Of a DNA stretch of 64,000 nt, positions 23,795 through 38,537 are shown piece after piece. The stretch comes from Diplosphaera chodatii. Taxonomy: Eukaryota > Chlorophyta > Trebouxiophyceae > Prasiolales > Stichococcaceae. Both the position numbers and the translations under genes were made by a program. Within the stretch, counting starts at the first letter, position 1; each line of letters opens with the position of its first letter. Location: the NCBI GenBank assembly GCA_032358165.1, contig JAALGY010000020.1:1302001-1366000 (forward strand), read 5' to 3'. The notes under the pieces were generated by a model, which saw only the letters and a program-made list of their open reading frames with translations, searched no databases and was not told the origin of the DNA.

Positions 23795-26273
23795 ATGAAG
23801 ATGCCAGTCAAGCTCGTGATCTTTGATTTGGATGGAATGCTTCTCGACACCGGTGCGCTTCTGCTCGTTGTGGTTTGCAGCGCAAACTTTACAGTTTACA
23901 TGCTTGCAGTCTGCATGTGCCCACCGCCAATCGGCTGTAAGCGGCACGCACTCATACTTTCTTGCAGAATCACTGGTCTGCGACGTCAGTCAGCGTGTGC
24001 TGGCCGCGCACGGCGCCTCTCTGACACCCGAGGCAGCCAAGGCGGGGCTGGGCAAGCGGCCGCTGGAGGCATGGCAGGCGGTGGTGGATGCCCTGGGCCT
24101 GGCGGTGCCTGCGCAGCAGCTGTACGACGAGAGCGAGCCGCTGCTGTCTGAGAGGCAAGCCGTTGCCGGCGTGCGCATGATGCAATCTGCCAGCTACTAC
24201 TCGTTATGCAGGCACCGCTGGCGAGGGACGTGGTGCACAGGCCGCAGTGTGCATCCGCCGCTGGCACCGCCACAGTAGCACCAACTCACTTATCCCGGGG
24301 CTGCAGTGTGCTCCGGTCCCTAAACTGTGCAGGTGGGGCCAGGCGCGGCTGATGCCGGGCGCCGAGCGGCTGGTGGGGCACCTGCGGGGGGCAGGCGTGC
24401 CGATGGCCATCGCTACCAGCACCCCGCGGCGCACCTACCAGGCCAAGATGTCGGGGCCGGCCGGCGCCAGCGTGGCCCACCACTTCGGGGCCTGCACCTG
24501 CGGCGACGAGGTGCGCCCGGCAGATTTGCCCTGAAGCGGGGATTGACGGCAGATGCTTTTGCTGCAACGGGGACGACGTGGAGTAATGCCTCAGGCGCCA
24601 TGTCTGCATGCATCCTACGGGCCGGATGGCACATCGATGTATCTATGCATGAGTCGTTGTAGGCGTCGAGGTTTCCACCTGTCTATGCAATGCTTGCACC
24701 GCCCGCAGCTATCGTGTGTTGTCTATGACTGGTCAACCATGTTCCCGCCAGTGCAAGCCTGCAGGTGGAGCGGGGCAAGCCCGCACCAGACTGCTTCACT
24801 GCAACCGCCGCGCAGCTGGGAGTGGATCCCACAGAGTGCCTCGCCATTGAGGACGCCCCTTCAGGCGTCGAGGTGGGTCGTGCTGAGCGGGGCGCCAAGG
24901 TAGCTGCATAGCATTCAACACTATAGCTGGCAGGATGCCGCAACGCATGTGTCAGCGGGCTGGAGCAGCAGCAAGCACCCTTTGTGCGAGCAGGCAGCCA
25001 CAGCCGCGGGGATGCGGGTGGTGGTCATCCCCTCCCTGGCAAAGAGCGAGTACCCACAGCCTGACCTGCATGCGACATCAGGTGCCCGTGCTGGTGACTT
25101 GGCAGTCTGGCGATCCTGGTTGCAAGCAATGTGCGCTTGCTCCAACTGCCTGGAGACAGAGGCTGGCGATCATCGCCCATGAGCGGGTTGCACTCAGCTG
25201 CGCAGGATGCTGCCGGGTGCTGCCGTCGCTGCTGGACTTCCAGCCACAGGACTTTGGGCTGCCGCCATTCACTGATCAGATCGCCGGCACTGTGCTGTTG
25301 GACCCAGTCTGGCGGTTGCGGGGCACGGTCGTGCGCGGCTTTGGTCGCGGCTCCAAGGCAAGTTGTGAGACCCTCACGGCCTGCGTGCATCACCTCACTT
25401 GAAGGACTTGCTCAAGGACTGCATGCAGGCAGTTTGAGCACTGTTGGCATGCTTGCTGGGCTGGTGTGCAGGAGCTGGGCATCCCGACAGCCAACCTCGA
25501 CAGCGCATCGCTGCATGGACAGCTGGCAGAGGCCGTCACGGGCATCTATGCAGGCATGACGTCCTGGCTTGCTCATCATCCCTCTGCACGGTGCGCAACG
25601 GCACATGTCTAGGATGGGCTTGTCACGCTGCACGAGCCTGGAAGTAGCCATCAACCGTCACTCTGCAGGGTGGGCGTCGGTGGGGGCATCCGATGCCGTG
25701 TACCCTCAAGTAATGTCAATAGGGTTCAATCCATACTATGACAACAAGGTGTGCTGCATGTTTGCTGCGCTGGAGAGGGTGCTTTGTTGATTGATTGCAA
25801 ACGTTGTCCAATGGCTGATCTGCTTGAAACCAGCAATGCCGGCAGTAGCGCAGAAACATCTACTCCCACAGGAAAAGACGGTGGAGCCCTGGTTGCTGCA
25901 CGACTTTGAGCGGGACTTCTACGGCGAGGAGCTGCGCCTGGTGGTAAGCATCAGCATCACACATGGATCGTGGGAAACCTGCTATGTATGATGCATATTC
26001 CCCTTTCGCTGCAACAAGGTGCTGCTGCTTGTTTTACCCCAGAATGTGCTTTAGCATCTGCAAACTTACAACTCGGAAATGAACTACCTGTGTGTGCAGG
26101 TGTGTGCATACATCAGGCCAGAAGCAGACTTCACAACTCTGGAGGCGCTCATCGCGAGGATACACGAAGATGCCAATGTCACACGGGCAGCTCTGCAGCA
26201 TGAGGCATTGGCGGCATATAGCACAGACAGCTCACTGAAACCGGGCAGCAAGGCAAGTGGCATTACAGTCTGA
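23795..26273 (+). CDS. bifunctional FMN hydrolase / riboflavin kinase
   Basis: Interconverts riboflavin and FMN, as the plant FHY/FMN enzyme does. Eleven exons (23795-23852, 23968-24154, 24333-24510, 24765-24872, 24994-25081, 25206-25357, 25472-25553, 25669-25748, 25872-25943, 26100-26273, with an N-terminal ATG at 23795) keep phase and give about 392 residues, counting ten clear exons. The N-terminal HAD domain has the DLDGMLLDT nucleophile motif, the ATSTPR motif II, the Lys of [10 protein letters not shown] and the AIEDAPSGV motif IV. The C-terminal kinase has [15 protein letters not shown] with the PTAN signature, [11 protein letters not shown], and [15 protein letters not shown]. Three introns (24155-24332, 25358-25471, 25554-25668) appear to use GC donors. 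A TGTAA lies 64 bases after the stop, as in green-algal poly(A) signals. No plastid leader is obvious. Confidence 0.9.
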
Positions 26274-27005
26274 ACTGCAGGGCTCTGCAGATCATTTTCA
26301 GGGCATTGCAGAGCATTGGTCCAACTGTTATTCAGATGTAACGAAGACACTTACAGTCAGCCTCAACTACAAAAGCACCGAATTCAAGCCAATATGGCGG
26401 CAAGCAACACTCGCATTGCCGCTGACTGCACGCACTCAAGCAAACTAACGAAGCGCTCCACTTCCTGCATGACAAGGTGTGACCAAATCCGAAGGCAGCG
26501 CACTCGCTTCGTGCTGCCTCTACCGCACGTAGTATCTGTGCAAAGCTGCGAACAGCCGCACTTCACGATCTGGCAACTGCTGACAAATGCTGGCCTCACG
26601 GCCGTCTCTGGTGCTAACATCCAAACCACTCAACTCTCTCCCTGAACAATCGGTCCCCTGCAAGTCAGCTCTGTGTGATCACAGGGGCATCCATCCACCT
26701 ACTGTACAAGACCACTGTTGCCCCAGTACCAGCTGCTAGGCAGTGCACATGCTGTCCCTGTGCTCTCGTGCTACGAAGTCGGGCAGCGCACGGCACGGGC
26801 GAGCACCGTGCTGTGCGACCCTCTGCTATAAGAATGACATGCTGACCAGCAGCACCACATCGGGCGCTCATGCCGACAGTGCTGCACTGCCTCATCTCCT
26901 GAAGGCATGCAGCGGCTTCGACCTGGTGCAGCCCCTATCAGCATGGTGCGCATCTACTGTCACGCCAGCGCTGCAGCGGTACAGCAGCGCCCCAGCCGTA
27001 CGTGC
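26274..27005. other. convergent intergenic region
   Basis: Lies between the 3' ends of the riboflavin kinase gene (plus) and the Rieske oxygenase gene (minus). No exon or repeat was recognised. Confidence 0.35.
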
Positions 27006-30000
27006 TCAGCAGTCCTTGGGCGGCTTGCTGGAGCGGGGCAGCACGCCGTAGCCCAGGTTGAGCCAGTCCTGCATAGGAAGCGATGACTCGCTCAGGACAT
27101 GTCGGCTGGGTGCACAGCCATCAGCGGTGATAAACCAATAGCCAATAATCCTGTGTCAGGGCCACGGCAAGGTATCATATGTTGGATTGAAGCACGCAGG
27201 ATGGGGCAGATGGGGCTCCAGAAACCCTGGCACACCTGGCGCAGCTTTCTGAAGGCAGACTGCACACCATCAGCGCGGACCGACACCTGTTGCAAACAAG
27301 GAAGGTATTCAGACATACAACAGTCAGATGTTTGCACCATCTTGGACATGCAGGCGTAGCACATAGCATCTTGGACGATGGTAGGTCATTCATGCACTCG
27401 CCTCACGCTGCAGCAGGTCTCCTCGCAGAGCCTCCACCATGGCCTTGTCCTGGATGTGACATGCACCACATCAGTGCTCTGCTGTCCAGTGTGCTCTCCA
27501 AACTGCATGTGGAGAGCAGGTAACAACAAACGCTTCAACATAGCTAATGCAGCTGTGATCATGGAGAAGAAGAGGGTTGTGTCGCACACTGTCAGCAGCA
27601 CACCTCTGTCAGGATCCTGCAATCAGCAACACGGACATTTCAGCCGTAGGCAACAGTCGCTTGACCAGCCTGATGTTTGTCACTGGGCAGGCACATGAGC
27701 AAGGCAACCATGGCACTAGGCCCACGAGTGTAGCAGACTCACTTGATCATGGCGTCGTGGGCAAACTTGTCCCAGATTGGCATGTTGAAGATGCTGTTGG
27801 CCAGGCCGGGGGCAATGGGCGTCTGCAGGTTGCGGATCAGCGCAAACCGGTTGACGGTGCGGTGCTCATTGATCGGCACCGTGTTGACGAAGGTGCTGAA
27901 CGACAAGCCATTGCCTGCAAGCGGGAACAATGAATGAGGTTGAGGCCTCGCTCAGCTGAGGACATGACTCTCTGACTTCAGGCTTGCAGTTCAGTGATGC
28001 ATGCCATTTTGCAACAGCTTGGCACGCCAATGGCATACCCAGCGTGAATGTGATGACAGAGCTTGAAGGCAACATCGCCTGCGCAGAAACCTTGACCTCC
28101 TTCACCTGCAATGCATCAAGAGCAGGGGGTCTCTCTTCGGCACAATGAGACGTTCGATGCTGCCATCATGTTGTATGCAGGCAGTCCCACTAGATGCTAG
28201 TGCATAACAGCTGCGATACCTTGCTCCACTCCCACAGCGCATTCACAGGCTTGTTGGTGAGCGAGAAGTTGGCGCTGACGGCGTACGGGCCGTTGTGTGC
28301 TTTCATCTGGCGGATAGACGGCTTGTCCTGCAACCATGAGATACCAAGCGTGATGCGCTCAGGCCAAGCCTTCACATGGCGTCACTGCTCAGCGTGCCAA
28401 GTGCAGTAGCCAACAATTAGCACCTTGTTGCCGAAGGAGTCGGCATGCAGGTAGTGGATGTGCGCCATGTCAATCGCGTTTTCAAACACCGGCCAATGCC
28501 CGCACTCGAACTCGATCTCGCCGTACACTGGCCGCCACCTGCGCGTGGATGAAGCCACATGTCAGTTCGAGTGGCTGCCAGAATTGAAAAGCTCATGACG
28601 CGCCTGCCAGGCTGCCAGCAAGGGCTTACTGCAGCAACATGCTAATCAACAGCAACATGCCAGTCAAACGGCTGGCATGCACAGCTGCATGTGGTGCAGT
28701 GAACCATGTCAGCCACGTGCTTTCACGATGACCTACTTGGGGTCCTCCAGCTCAGGGACGAACGGGATGGGCGGCCGCACTTCCATTGGCATGTGCTTGG
28801 AGCCGTTGAACAGCCACACGAAGCCGCCCTTCTCGACCACATCGTACGCCGACACTACTGGCAGCTTGGGCCAGTCATTCTGCACGAGCACAAGCGAATT
28901 AGAATTGTAGCGGTCAGCTGTGCATAAAGGCAGACTTGTCGGTCCTGCAGCAACGCAACTTGTGACGGAAACACACAGCAGACCATTGTACAGCAGCTGT
29001 TCGACACCTCATCCGACTGTACCTTGTTCTCGGAGGCAGGCACATCGCGGACATAGCCATCGGCGTCAAACGCCCAGCCGTGGTAGGGACACACCACGCA
29101 CGACTTCCCGTCCACCTCATCCACCCAGCCTGCCAAGCATTAAACAGACTGTCGACACCCTTGCAGAGATAGCATTGGGGACAAACAGAATGACACAGCT
29201 GCGCTGCCCAGGTTGACGGCAAGTGCGGGTGGCTGACGGCTGCCGGGTCGGGCGCACCCTTGTGCAGCGGGGCGCCGCGGTGGGGGCACACATCGTTGAT
29301 GGCGACCACCTCGCCCTCGGCATTGCGGAACAGCACAATCTTCTCGCTCAGCATCTCCACACCCACCGGCTCCTTGCCAATGTTCTGGGACAGCGCTGCA
29401 GGTTACAGGGGCACTGTTGGCATCATCAGCATCGACAAAGACCAAACAACTCGCCTTAGCAGCTGCATACCACGACCACCACCCCACTTCCAGCCATCAC
29501 CAGTACACAGGGGAACTTGCAGCCATCACCGGGACACAGGGGGTGTGAAGGAGATGCTTACCTGCAGCATACCAGAAGTCCTTGAGGTACATGCGGCGGT
29601 TGCGCAGCTCCCGCTCGCGGTGCGCCCACTGCGTGTCGGCGGTGGAGGGGTCTGCCACCTGGGCGCAGCAGCGCCAAGCATCAGCAGCACGCAAGGGCAC
29701 ACAATGAATAACGAATAATGGTCAAGTAAGCATGGCAAACAGCAGACAGTAGAGCGGATGGAAGCAGACACTGGTGTTGTACCCTCATCAGCAGTTTCAA
29801 GCAAACATGTGCACCTCGCCAGGCAGCACATGGCGCTCGCGCCGCCGCTCCACATCGCGACCGGGCGCCGGCAACACCTCTTCAGGAGCTTCAGGCGGCG
29901 CAAAGGCTGCTATCTTTGCGGCTGGCGCTGCAGCAGGGCTGCGCAGCCGCGGCGGCGCTGGCACCACATTGGACTGCGCTGTCTGTCCCGACTGCGCCGG

Positions 30001-31854
30001 GGTCTGCACAATTGTCACATTGAATATGAGCACAGCCCATGGCTTATTGCAGCAACCGCTCGTGTACTGGACAGGTCACAGCATAATTTCAAGCAGCGCA
30101 GAGTACCTTCGAATGGCAAGCCAGCATGCTTCATCAAGGAGGACATAACACTGCACACCTGAGGCGGGCTGACAGGAGGTGCTGCAGGGGCCGCAAGCGT
30201 GGCCTCGCCAGCGTCCAGGAAGGCGGACCGATCTGGGGCCGGCAAGGGCGGCTGCACCGGCAGCAGCGGCGCCGGAGTCTGCACAGACGAGCCCGCCAAC
30301 GCTGGCTGCTGCAAAGGCAGGGAAACGCTTGTTCCTGCCAGTGTTCAAGTTACATGACCAGTCTCTTCTTGGTCCAACGCAAACGTATCCTCAGCAATGA
30401 CGTAGACATCAGAACTGTCATGCGATCCTACACGCTCACCTGGAAACGGCGCGACGTCTTCACCAGCTGCTTCACCAGCGGGAAGGTGGATGGCAGGAGC
30501 AGCTGCGGCAGTGTCTTCAACTGGGAAATGGCCTTGCCCTGCAAACGCTCACAAGTAGATCGCACACACGCACATCGGGCCGAGATACGTACGACATGGC
30601 ACCCGGAACCCGGAACCCGGACACCAGAGTGAGTTCGGCGCACCGCAGCCTTCTTGTCGCCACCGTGCTGCGTCAGGATGGTCATGATGGCGCCTGCCTC
30701 CATAACGTAGAACAGCGCCCAGAACGCGCTGCAGGAGCATATGGTCATCGGTATAGAATTCCACAAAGTACTGCCGTGCACACGGATGCGGGATGTGCCG
30801 TTCTGGACAGGTACAGCCGCATTGGGCACAGCTGCATCGGGCACACGTGGCGCACTCACATGGCCACAGCATGATCTGCCGCGAACAGCGGGGAGAACTG
30901 CTGCGAGATGCCCGGGAGGATGTCCCGCAGCTCCGCCAGCTGATGGGCCTGCGCAAACTGGCCCACGACGCCCACAAACTGCGACGCAATGTAATACTAT
31001 ATACATCAGGCGCTTGCACCAGGCACAGAATGGTGGCCGCACAAGCACACCGGTGAACTGAATCGCACACAATACACAAGGTCATGAAGTGAATCTAAAC
31101 GTCAACAGTGCACCACCGAAGGCTTTCGAGGCGCAGCCTTCAGGCTTAGCCAGCAGGGCCAACGTTGTGGGCAGGACAGCAAACAGTGAACGGTCAGACA
31201 GGTCAGAGAGCGCGAGCATGATAGATGCACCTTGCTTGTGACGTGCAGAGTCTCCAGTATGGCTCCTGCACCCAGTCCCAGGAGGAAGGAGCGCACGAAC
31301 GTCTCTGTGAAGCGTTCGACCTCGCCATCATCATCCTGCAGGATGGCAAATTCCGGGGTCAGCGACCCGTGCACGGCCAGCAGCGCAGGACCAGGCTGAA
31401 CTGTGCTTACAAAGCATTCCAAGACCAACGTTGGGGGCAAGCACAAGTGCACAAATTGCACTGCCTCGCTGACGAGGATCCAGCAAGGTCGACCAGCTAC
31501 ACATCACCGCTCACGGTGCTGCACGCTGCCAATGACCACCTCCATGGCTATACAGAGCAATGTCGCGAGCAAGGACGGAGGGCGACCGCGACTGACCCGC
31601 TGCCAACGCCAGTTTCAAGGCTTAGTCACCTGCGGAATGTTGGCCTTGCTGCCTTTGCTGGCGGTGGCGACGACCAAACCGCGACGGCTGACCCGTCTGA
31701 GAGGGGTTTGTTCCGCGCGAAGAGCTGTCTGCCGCGGTCGCTGCGCGGGGCGGGGCACCGCACACCGTAGTGCTGTTCTTGCTGCGTTTACCCTGGGCGC
31801 ACACCGGCATTGCTGTCCTGGGACCAGTCTCGTGCCGCCAATGGCAGCACTCAT
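27006..31854 (-). CDS. Rieske non-haem iron oxygenase (PAO/CAO-like) with N-terminal membrane-associated extension
   Basis: The leader MSAAIGGTRLVPGQQC with many Arg, Ala and Ser looks like a plastid transit peptide. It is followed by a part with IAMEVVIGS, FVRSFLLGLGAGAILETL, LRDILPGISQQFSPLFAADH and FYVMEAGAIMTILTQHGG, which looks membrane-associated, then two Pro/Ala-rich linker exons. The oxygenase begins at MYLKDFWYAAG. It has the Rieske ligands in CPHRGAPL and CPYHGWAFD, and the iron site DMAHIHYLH (D-x2-H-x4-H). The C-terminus is WLNLGYGVLPRSSKPPKDC. Exon phases between the two halves agree at every junction I could check, supporting one gene, though two adjacent genes remain possible. 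Relatives in the PAO/CAO/TIC55 group act on chlorophyll-related substrates; the substrate here is unknown. Confidence 0.75.
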
Positions 31855-32237
31855 TGTGCTTTGTCTGTGTACTTGCATCGATACGGTGTAACCGACAGAC
31901 GGGGGCTGGATTGTGGAAGTAGGTTTGTTGTGTGGCGCGCGCGTTTGAGTTCAATGGTGGTCATCAGCAGGAAGCCGCCACGTCAGTATCGCTGCAATAA
32001 GGGGTGTGATAAAGATGTTGTTGTGTAAACAATGGGCTGGTGGTTGACGCGGGATAGGAGCGGAGCCTGGACAGGCAGGTACCCGAGTGATGAACTTCGA
32101 TGGCTTGCCACCACAGCGGATTACGCCGCACAGGCGTCCAGATTAAGTGACCAACTAGCGTTCTGTGAACAGTGGTTGTGAGCACCGCGGCCGCAGCACA
32201 TCAAGGTTCAGAAACTGCCAGCTACCATGGCACGAAC
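31855..32237. other. intergenic region between two minus-strand genes
   Basis: Holds the promoter of the Rieske gene and the 3' end of the cysteine desulfurase gene. A later start of the Rieske frame was preferred over an ATG at 31878. Nothing else was recognised. Confidence 0.35.
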
Positions 32238-34907
<2,670 letters not shown>

Positions 34908-35392
34908 CGCTGCCAAGACCCTTTTGACCGTTCACGCAACGCTCAGCAAGCGAGGTTCGGCCCACAGAACCAAGTGCACCTCCCTGCTGTCGCTGAGAGT
35001 TCCTGGGTGTGGTATAACACTGTGCCCAACGGTCCAACGCTCGTACTGCAATGCAAGGTTTACTGAGCACCAGAGAGTTGTTACTTCACTGACAAGGAGT
35101 GTCTCTGACGCATGCTGGCCCAGGTATGATGCATGTTGAGCAACACGTGCCCAGCTGCCCACACCCCTGCTAGGGGTAGTTAAGGTAATTTCTTTAACTA
35201 CCCCTACCCCTGCCGACACTGGCCTCTGGGGTGGTGATTATGGGCACACGACAGTATGTAAGCCGTAAACAACCATCGGTGGGCCTCTTACGTTGGGTCA
35301 AAGCTCATGCCATAATCTGGCCAGCGCATGTGCAGCTGCATGTTAGTGTATGTTCGCACAGCAAAAGATTGTTGACGCATGTCTGACGCCGC
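34908..35392. promoter_or_regulatory. shared upstream region of divergent genes
   Basis: The cysteine desulfurase (minus) and the glutathionyl-hydroquinone reductase (plus) start on either side, so both promoters lie in these 485 bases. A perfect 12-base hairpin sits at 35172-35205. No named element was recognised. Confidence 0.4.
35172..35205. repeat. perfect inverted repeat in a divergent promoter region
   Basis: AGGGGTAGTTAA (35172-35183) and its exact complement TTAACTACCCCT (35194-35205) flank a 10-base loop. It may be a regulatory cruciform, a protein-binding palindrome, or the remains of a small inverted-repeat element. Confidence 0.75.
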
Positions 35393-38112
35393 ATGTCGAT
35401 GCTGAGGAGTGCCTCCATCGTTGCACGTCTGCAGATCAGGGCACAGGTGGTGCCGGTGCCGCGCATCCCGCCTCACGCAGCGCATCTCAATTCAGCATCC
35501 GTTGCTGTCGGACGGCAGCAGCGCTTGTTCGGACACCAAAGCTTGACGACCAGAGGCTTTGCAATGGACGTGGAGACAAAAGCTGGCAAGTCTCGGACTG
35601 CGCTGCATGAGACGGGCGATGGCGGCGCCTTTGTGCGCAAGGACTCAGTGTACCGTGGCTGGATCGAGGAGGGCGGGGAGTTTCCTCCGGAAGGTATGAC
35701 GTGCTGCTCATGGGGTGTGAATGCCATGGTCATGCATGCATGGCGGATCCTGGGTCAATGCATGCGTAGTGCCAATCTAATCTACCCTGATGCAGCTGGG
35801 CGGTATACGCTGTACATCTGCTACGCCTGTCCGGTGAGCACCCATATGTGCATGCACACGGTGCGTGTTGCTCGTTGATGCAACGATACAATGCAGCTTG
35901 GCGTAAATGCTCACCATGTCCCAGCTTTCTACAGTGGGCAAACCGGTGTTTGGCCGTCCGCAACCTGAAGGTATAGCGTGTTTGCTGCGCTCATGACGAG
36001 CTATGTCATGCTGGGTCGCAACTGCAAGCTCCTACCTTGCATGATACAAAGCGGAGCTCTTCAGTGACTACAGGGCCTGCACGATGCCATTGACCTCAGC
36101 GTCACACACCCCACATGGCAGCGCACCCGCCCAGACGATCCCAACGATGAGCACACCGGGTGAGCTAGTTCTGTGTCGTGGGAAGGTTGTGCTGTGAGTG
36201 ACGGCATGCGTCAGGCAGACAGGTGGATGTCAGATAGCCTCCATGTCAGCATGGCGTATGCTGGGAGGCCTGTCAGATGCGACCTCTGCTGATGCTGATG
36301 TATATGCCACAGGTGGACATTTGCGAACCCAACCGATCCGCCAATCCAAAGTGCTGGCGGCTATGGCTCGTTCCCTTGTGATGAGTGCATCCCAGATCCC
36401 AATGTTGGTGCCAAGTACATCCGGGATCTGTATGAGAAGGCCGGCGACACAAATGGTGGGTGCTCATTCATGGGTAGTCGTGGCACCGTCTATGTTCTAG
36501 CAGAGACGGCATGGTTCAGCTGCAAGTTTCCTTGGCACGCCCATGTATTCATCCCTTTGGGCATCTTCTTACACTGACACGGCTGGGTTGCAGGCAAGTA
36601 CACGGTCCCAGTGCTTTGGGACAAGAAGAGGAACACCATTGTCAACAACGAGTCTGCAGACATTGTACGCATGCTCAACGACCGAATGAACAACCTTGCA
36701 AAGAACGTGAGCTTGAAATGTGCGCGCAGCATGCCGATGAAACCTTTTGAAACCCATCGTGCACAGCCTGCCAGGCTGCACGGCGTCGTGGCCAGGTCAC
36801 AAGTAGTCTTTGCAGTCAATCCTAGATTGCACTGCAGCCAGACCTGGATTTGTACCCTGAGGAGCTGCGGTCGACCATCGACGAGATCAACTCGTGGACG
36901 TATCCCAACATCAAGTGAGCTGTTGTATTATCCTTGGCGTGACATGGTATCGTGCTGCTCTGCTGCGAGCATCAGTTCATCCATCTGCGCCTGGCCATAT
37001 TGAGGGCTTACCATCGTAACTCTGCGTTTTTCACAGCAATGGTGTGTACCGCTGTGGATTCGCTCAGGGCCAGCAGGCATACGAGACAGCCTTCAAGTGA
37101 GTGCTTGAGCATGCGCAGCGCTGTGAGCTGTGCACCCTGGCCACAGCAAGCTGAAGCATGCTGATCAAGACCGTTCAGCAGCTCTACTCGGCAGTCAGCC
37201 CAGTATCCACGAGCTGTCTGGCTCGCACGGTCGATTTGGTCATTTGGCGACCTGATGGCATTACAGGGAGCTTTTCGACTCGCTGGACAAGGTGGAGAGC
37301 ATTCTTTCCAAGAACCGGTACCTGGCTGGTGACCGCCTCACAGAGGCTGATGTTCGGCTGTTCATGACGCTCATCCGTTTTGACGAGGTGCGCGGACTAG
37401 AGCACGATCACACCGAGTTTGCGTAGAGGCCATGGGTTGCCATGCATGCTGGGGCACGCCCATTTGGAAGGGCAGGTGTGTCTTCATGGCTTTCCACTGT
37501 GGCACAGCCTCAGCTGTGGGCTGACTCCTGTGCAGGTGTATGTGGTCTATTTTAAGACCAGTGAGCAACCCCCTCTGTCCTCTCTGATGCTCGACTCGTC
37601 TATGCTGCTAAGTTCATTCTGACATCAGAGATGGTATGCTAACGGGCTTCTCACTTGCGCACCAGACCGCAACTTCATCCGCGAGATGCCAAACACCAAG
37701 AACTACGTTCGCGAGCTGTTTCAAATGCCAGGTATGTTGTGCACAGTGTTTACCCATCAACCTGGTGAGACGGGCAAGCCGCACAATCCTGGAAGCCACA
37801 GCACCTGCAGCATGTGTTGACTGATCGCTCCCCACCTTTGCCTCCATCAGAGATCATGGAGGCGACCAACATCAACCATATCAAGATGCACTACTTCACT
37901 TCACATCAAAGGCTGGTGAGGCAGCAGTGGGATCACGCCCATAGGGGCAGTTTCTGCACTGCAATCCCACACGAAGGAAATCACTGTGCTCATGTGGCCT
38001 TCAACTGCAATGCACTTCATTGCTGCAGAACTACTTTGCCATCATTCCTGTCGGACCTGGAGCTTGGTGGGAGGAGCCGCATGACCGGGACGAGAAGTTC
38101 CCCAAGAAATAA
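35393..38112 (+). CDS. glutathionyl-hydroquinone reductase (Xi-class GST, ECM4/YqjG-like)
   Basis: Reduces glutathionyl-quinones to hydroquinones with glutathione. The ATG at 35393 gives a leader MSMLRSASIVARLQIRAQ, rich in Arg and lacking acids, suited to a mitochondrion or plastid. A second ATG at about 35564 (MDVETKAG) could give a cytosolic form. The active site is ICYACP joined over an intron to WANRCLAVRNLK, the CPWA motif of the family. Later exons carry GSFPCDECIPDPNVGAKYIR, KYTVPVLWDKKRNTIVNNES, LYPEELRSTIDEINSW, NNGVYRCGFAQGQQAYE, RYLAGDRLTEADVRLFMTLI and HIKMHYFTSHQRL, then VPVGPGAWWEEPHDREKFPK and the stop at 38110. All expected blocks are present, so the gene looks intact. Confidence 0.92.
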
Positions 38113-38537
38113 ACAACTCACGCAACGGACGATGATCAAACCGGGGAGTGGTTCATTGCAACCTGGCATTGCAGACTGCTGTTCACGGTTGTGTACTGTG
38201 CTGTTAATATCACTGGTGGAAACCTGGCATGTATGCACTCGCTCCACCCCGCCAATCCCAATGTGAGACGGACATGCAGCCCAAAGAGAGATGGATGCAA
38301 GATTGCCCACGCCTGTGGATGGTGTGCTGCGCTGCTGCGCAAAACTGCCGTCAGACCGCACTTGCAACAGAGATTGCGGAGGTCGTGGCTGTGTTATCCG
38401 AACTGAAAGGGGCCCACCCTGCAGTAGGTCTGTCGGAATCACGTGCCACGGCCATGAAGCTGGTCATTTGCACCGTTGCACAGTCGCCAGACCCCACCGC
38501 TGTGCCTGTGAGCAGCCGAGGTTGATACTTGTACACA
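38113..38537. other. intergenic region between two plus-strand genes
   Basis: Holds the 3' end of the glutathionyl-hydroquinone reductase gene and the promoter of the Lifeguard gene. No exon or repeat was recognised. Confidence 0.35.

Noticed and set aside
31855..31878. Upstream ATG at 31878 for the Rieske gene
   Set aside because: The leader starting at 31854 (MSAAIGG) looks more like a transit peptide start; the upstream choice only adds eight residues, including two charged ones. It cannot be fully excluded.
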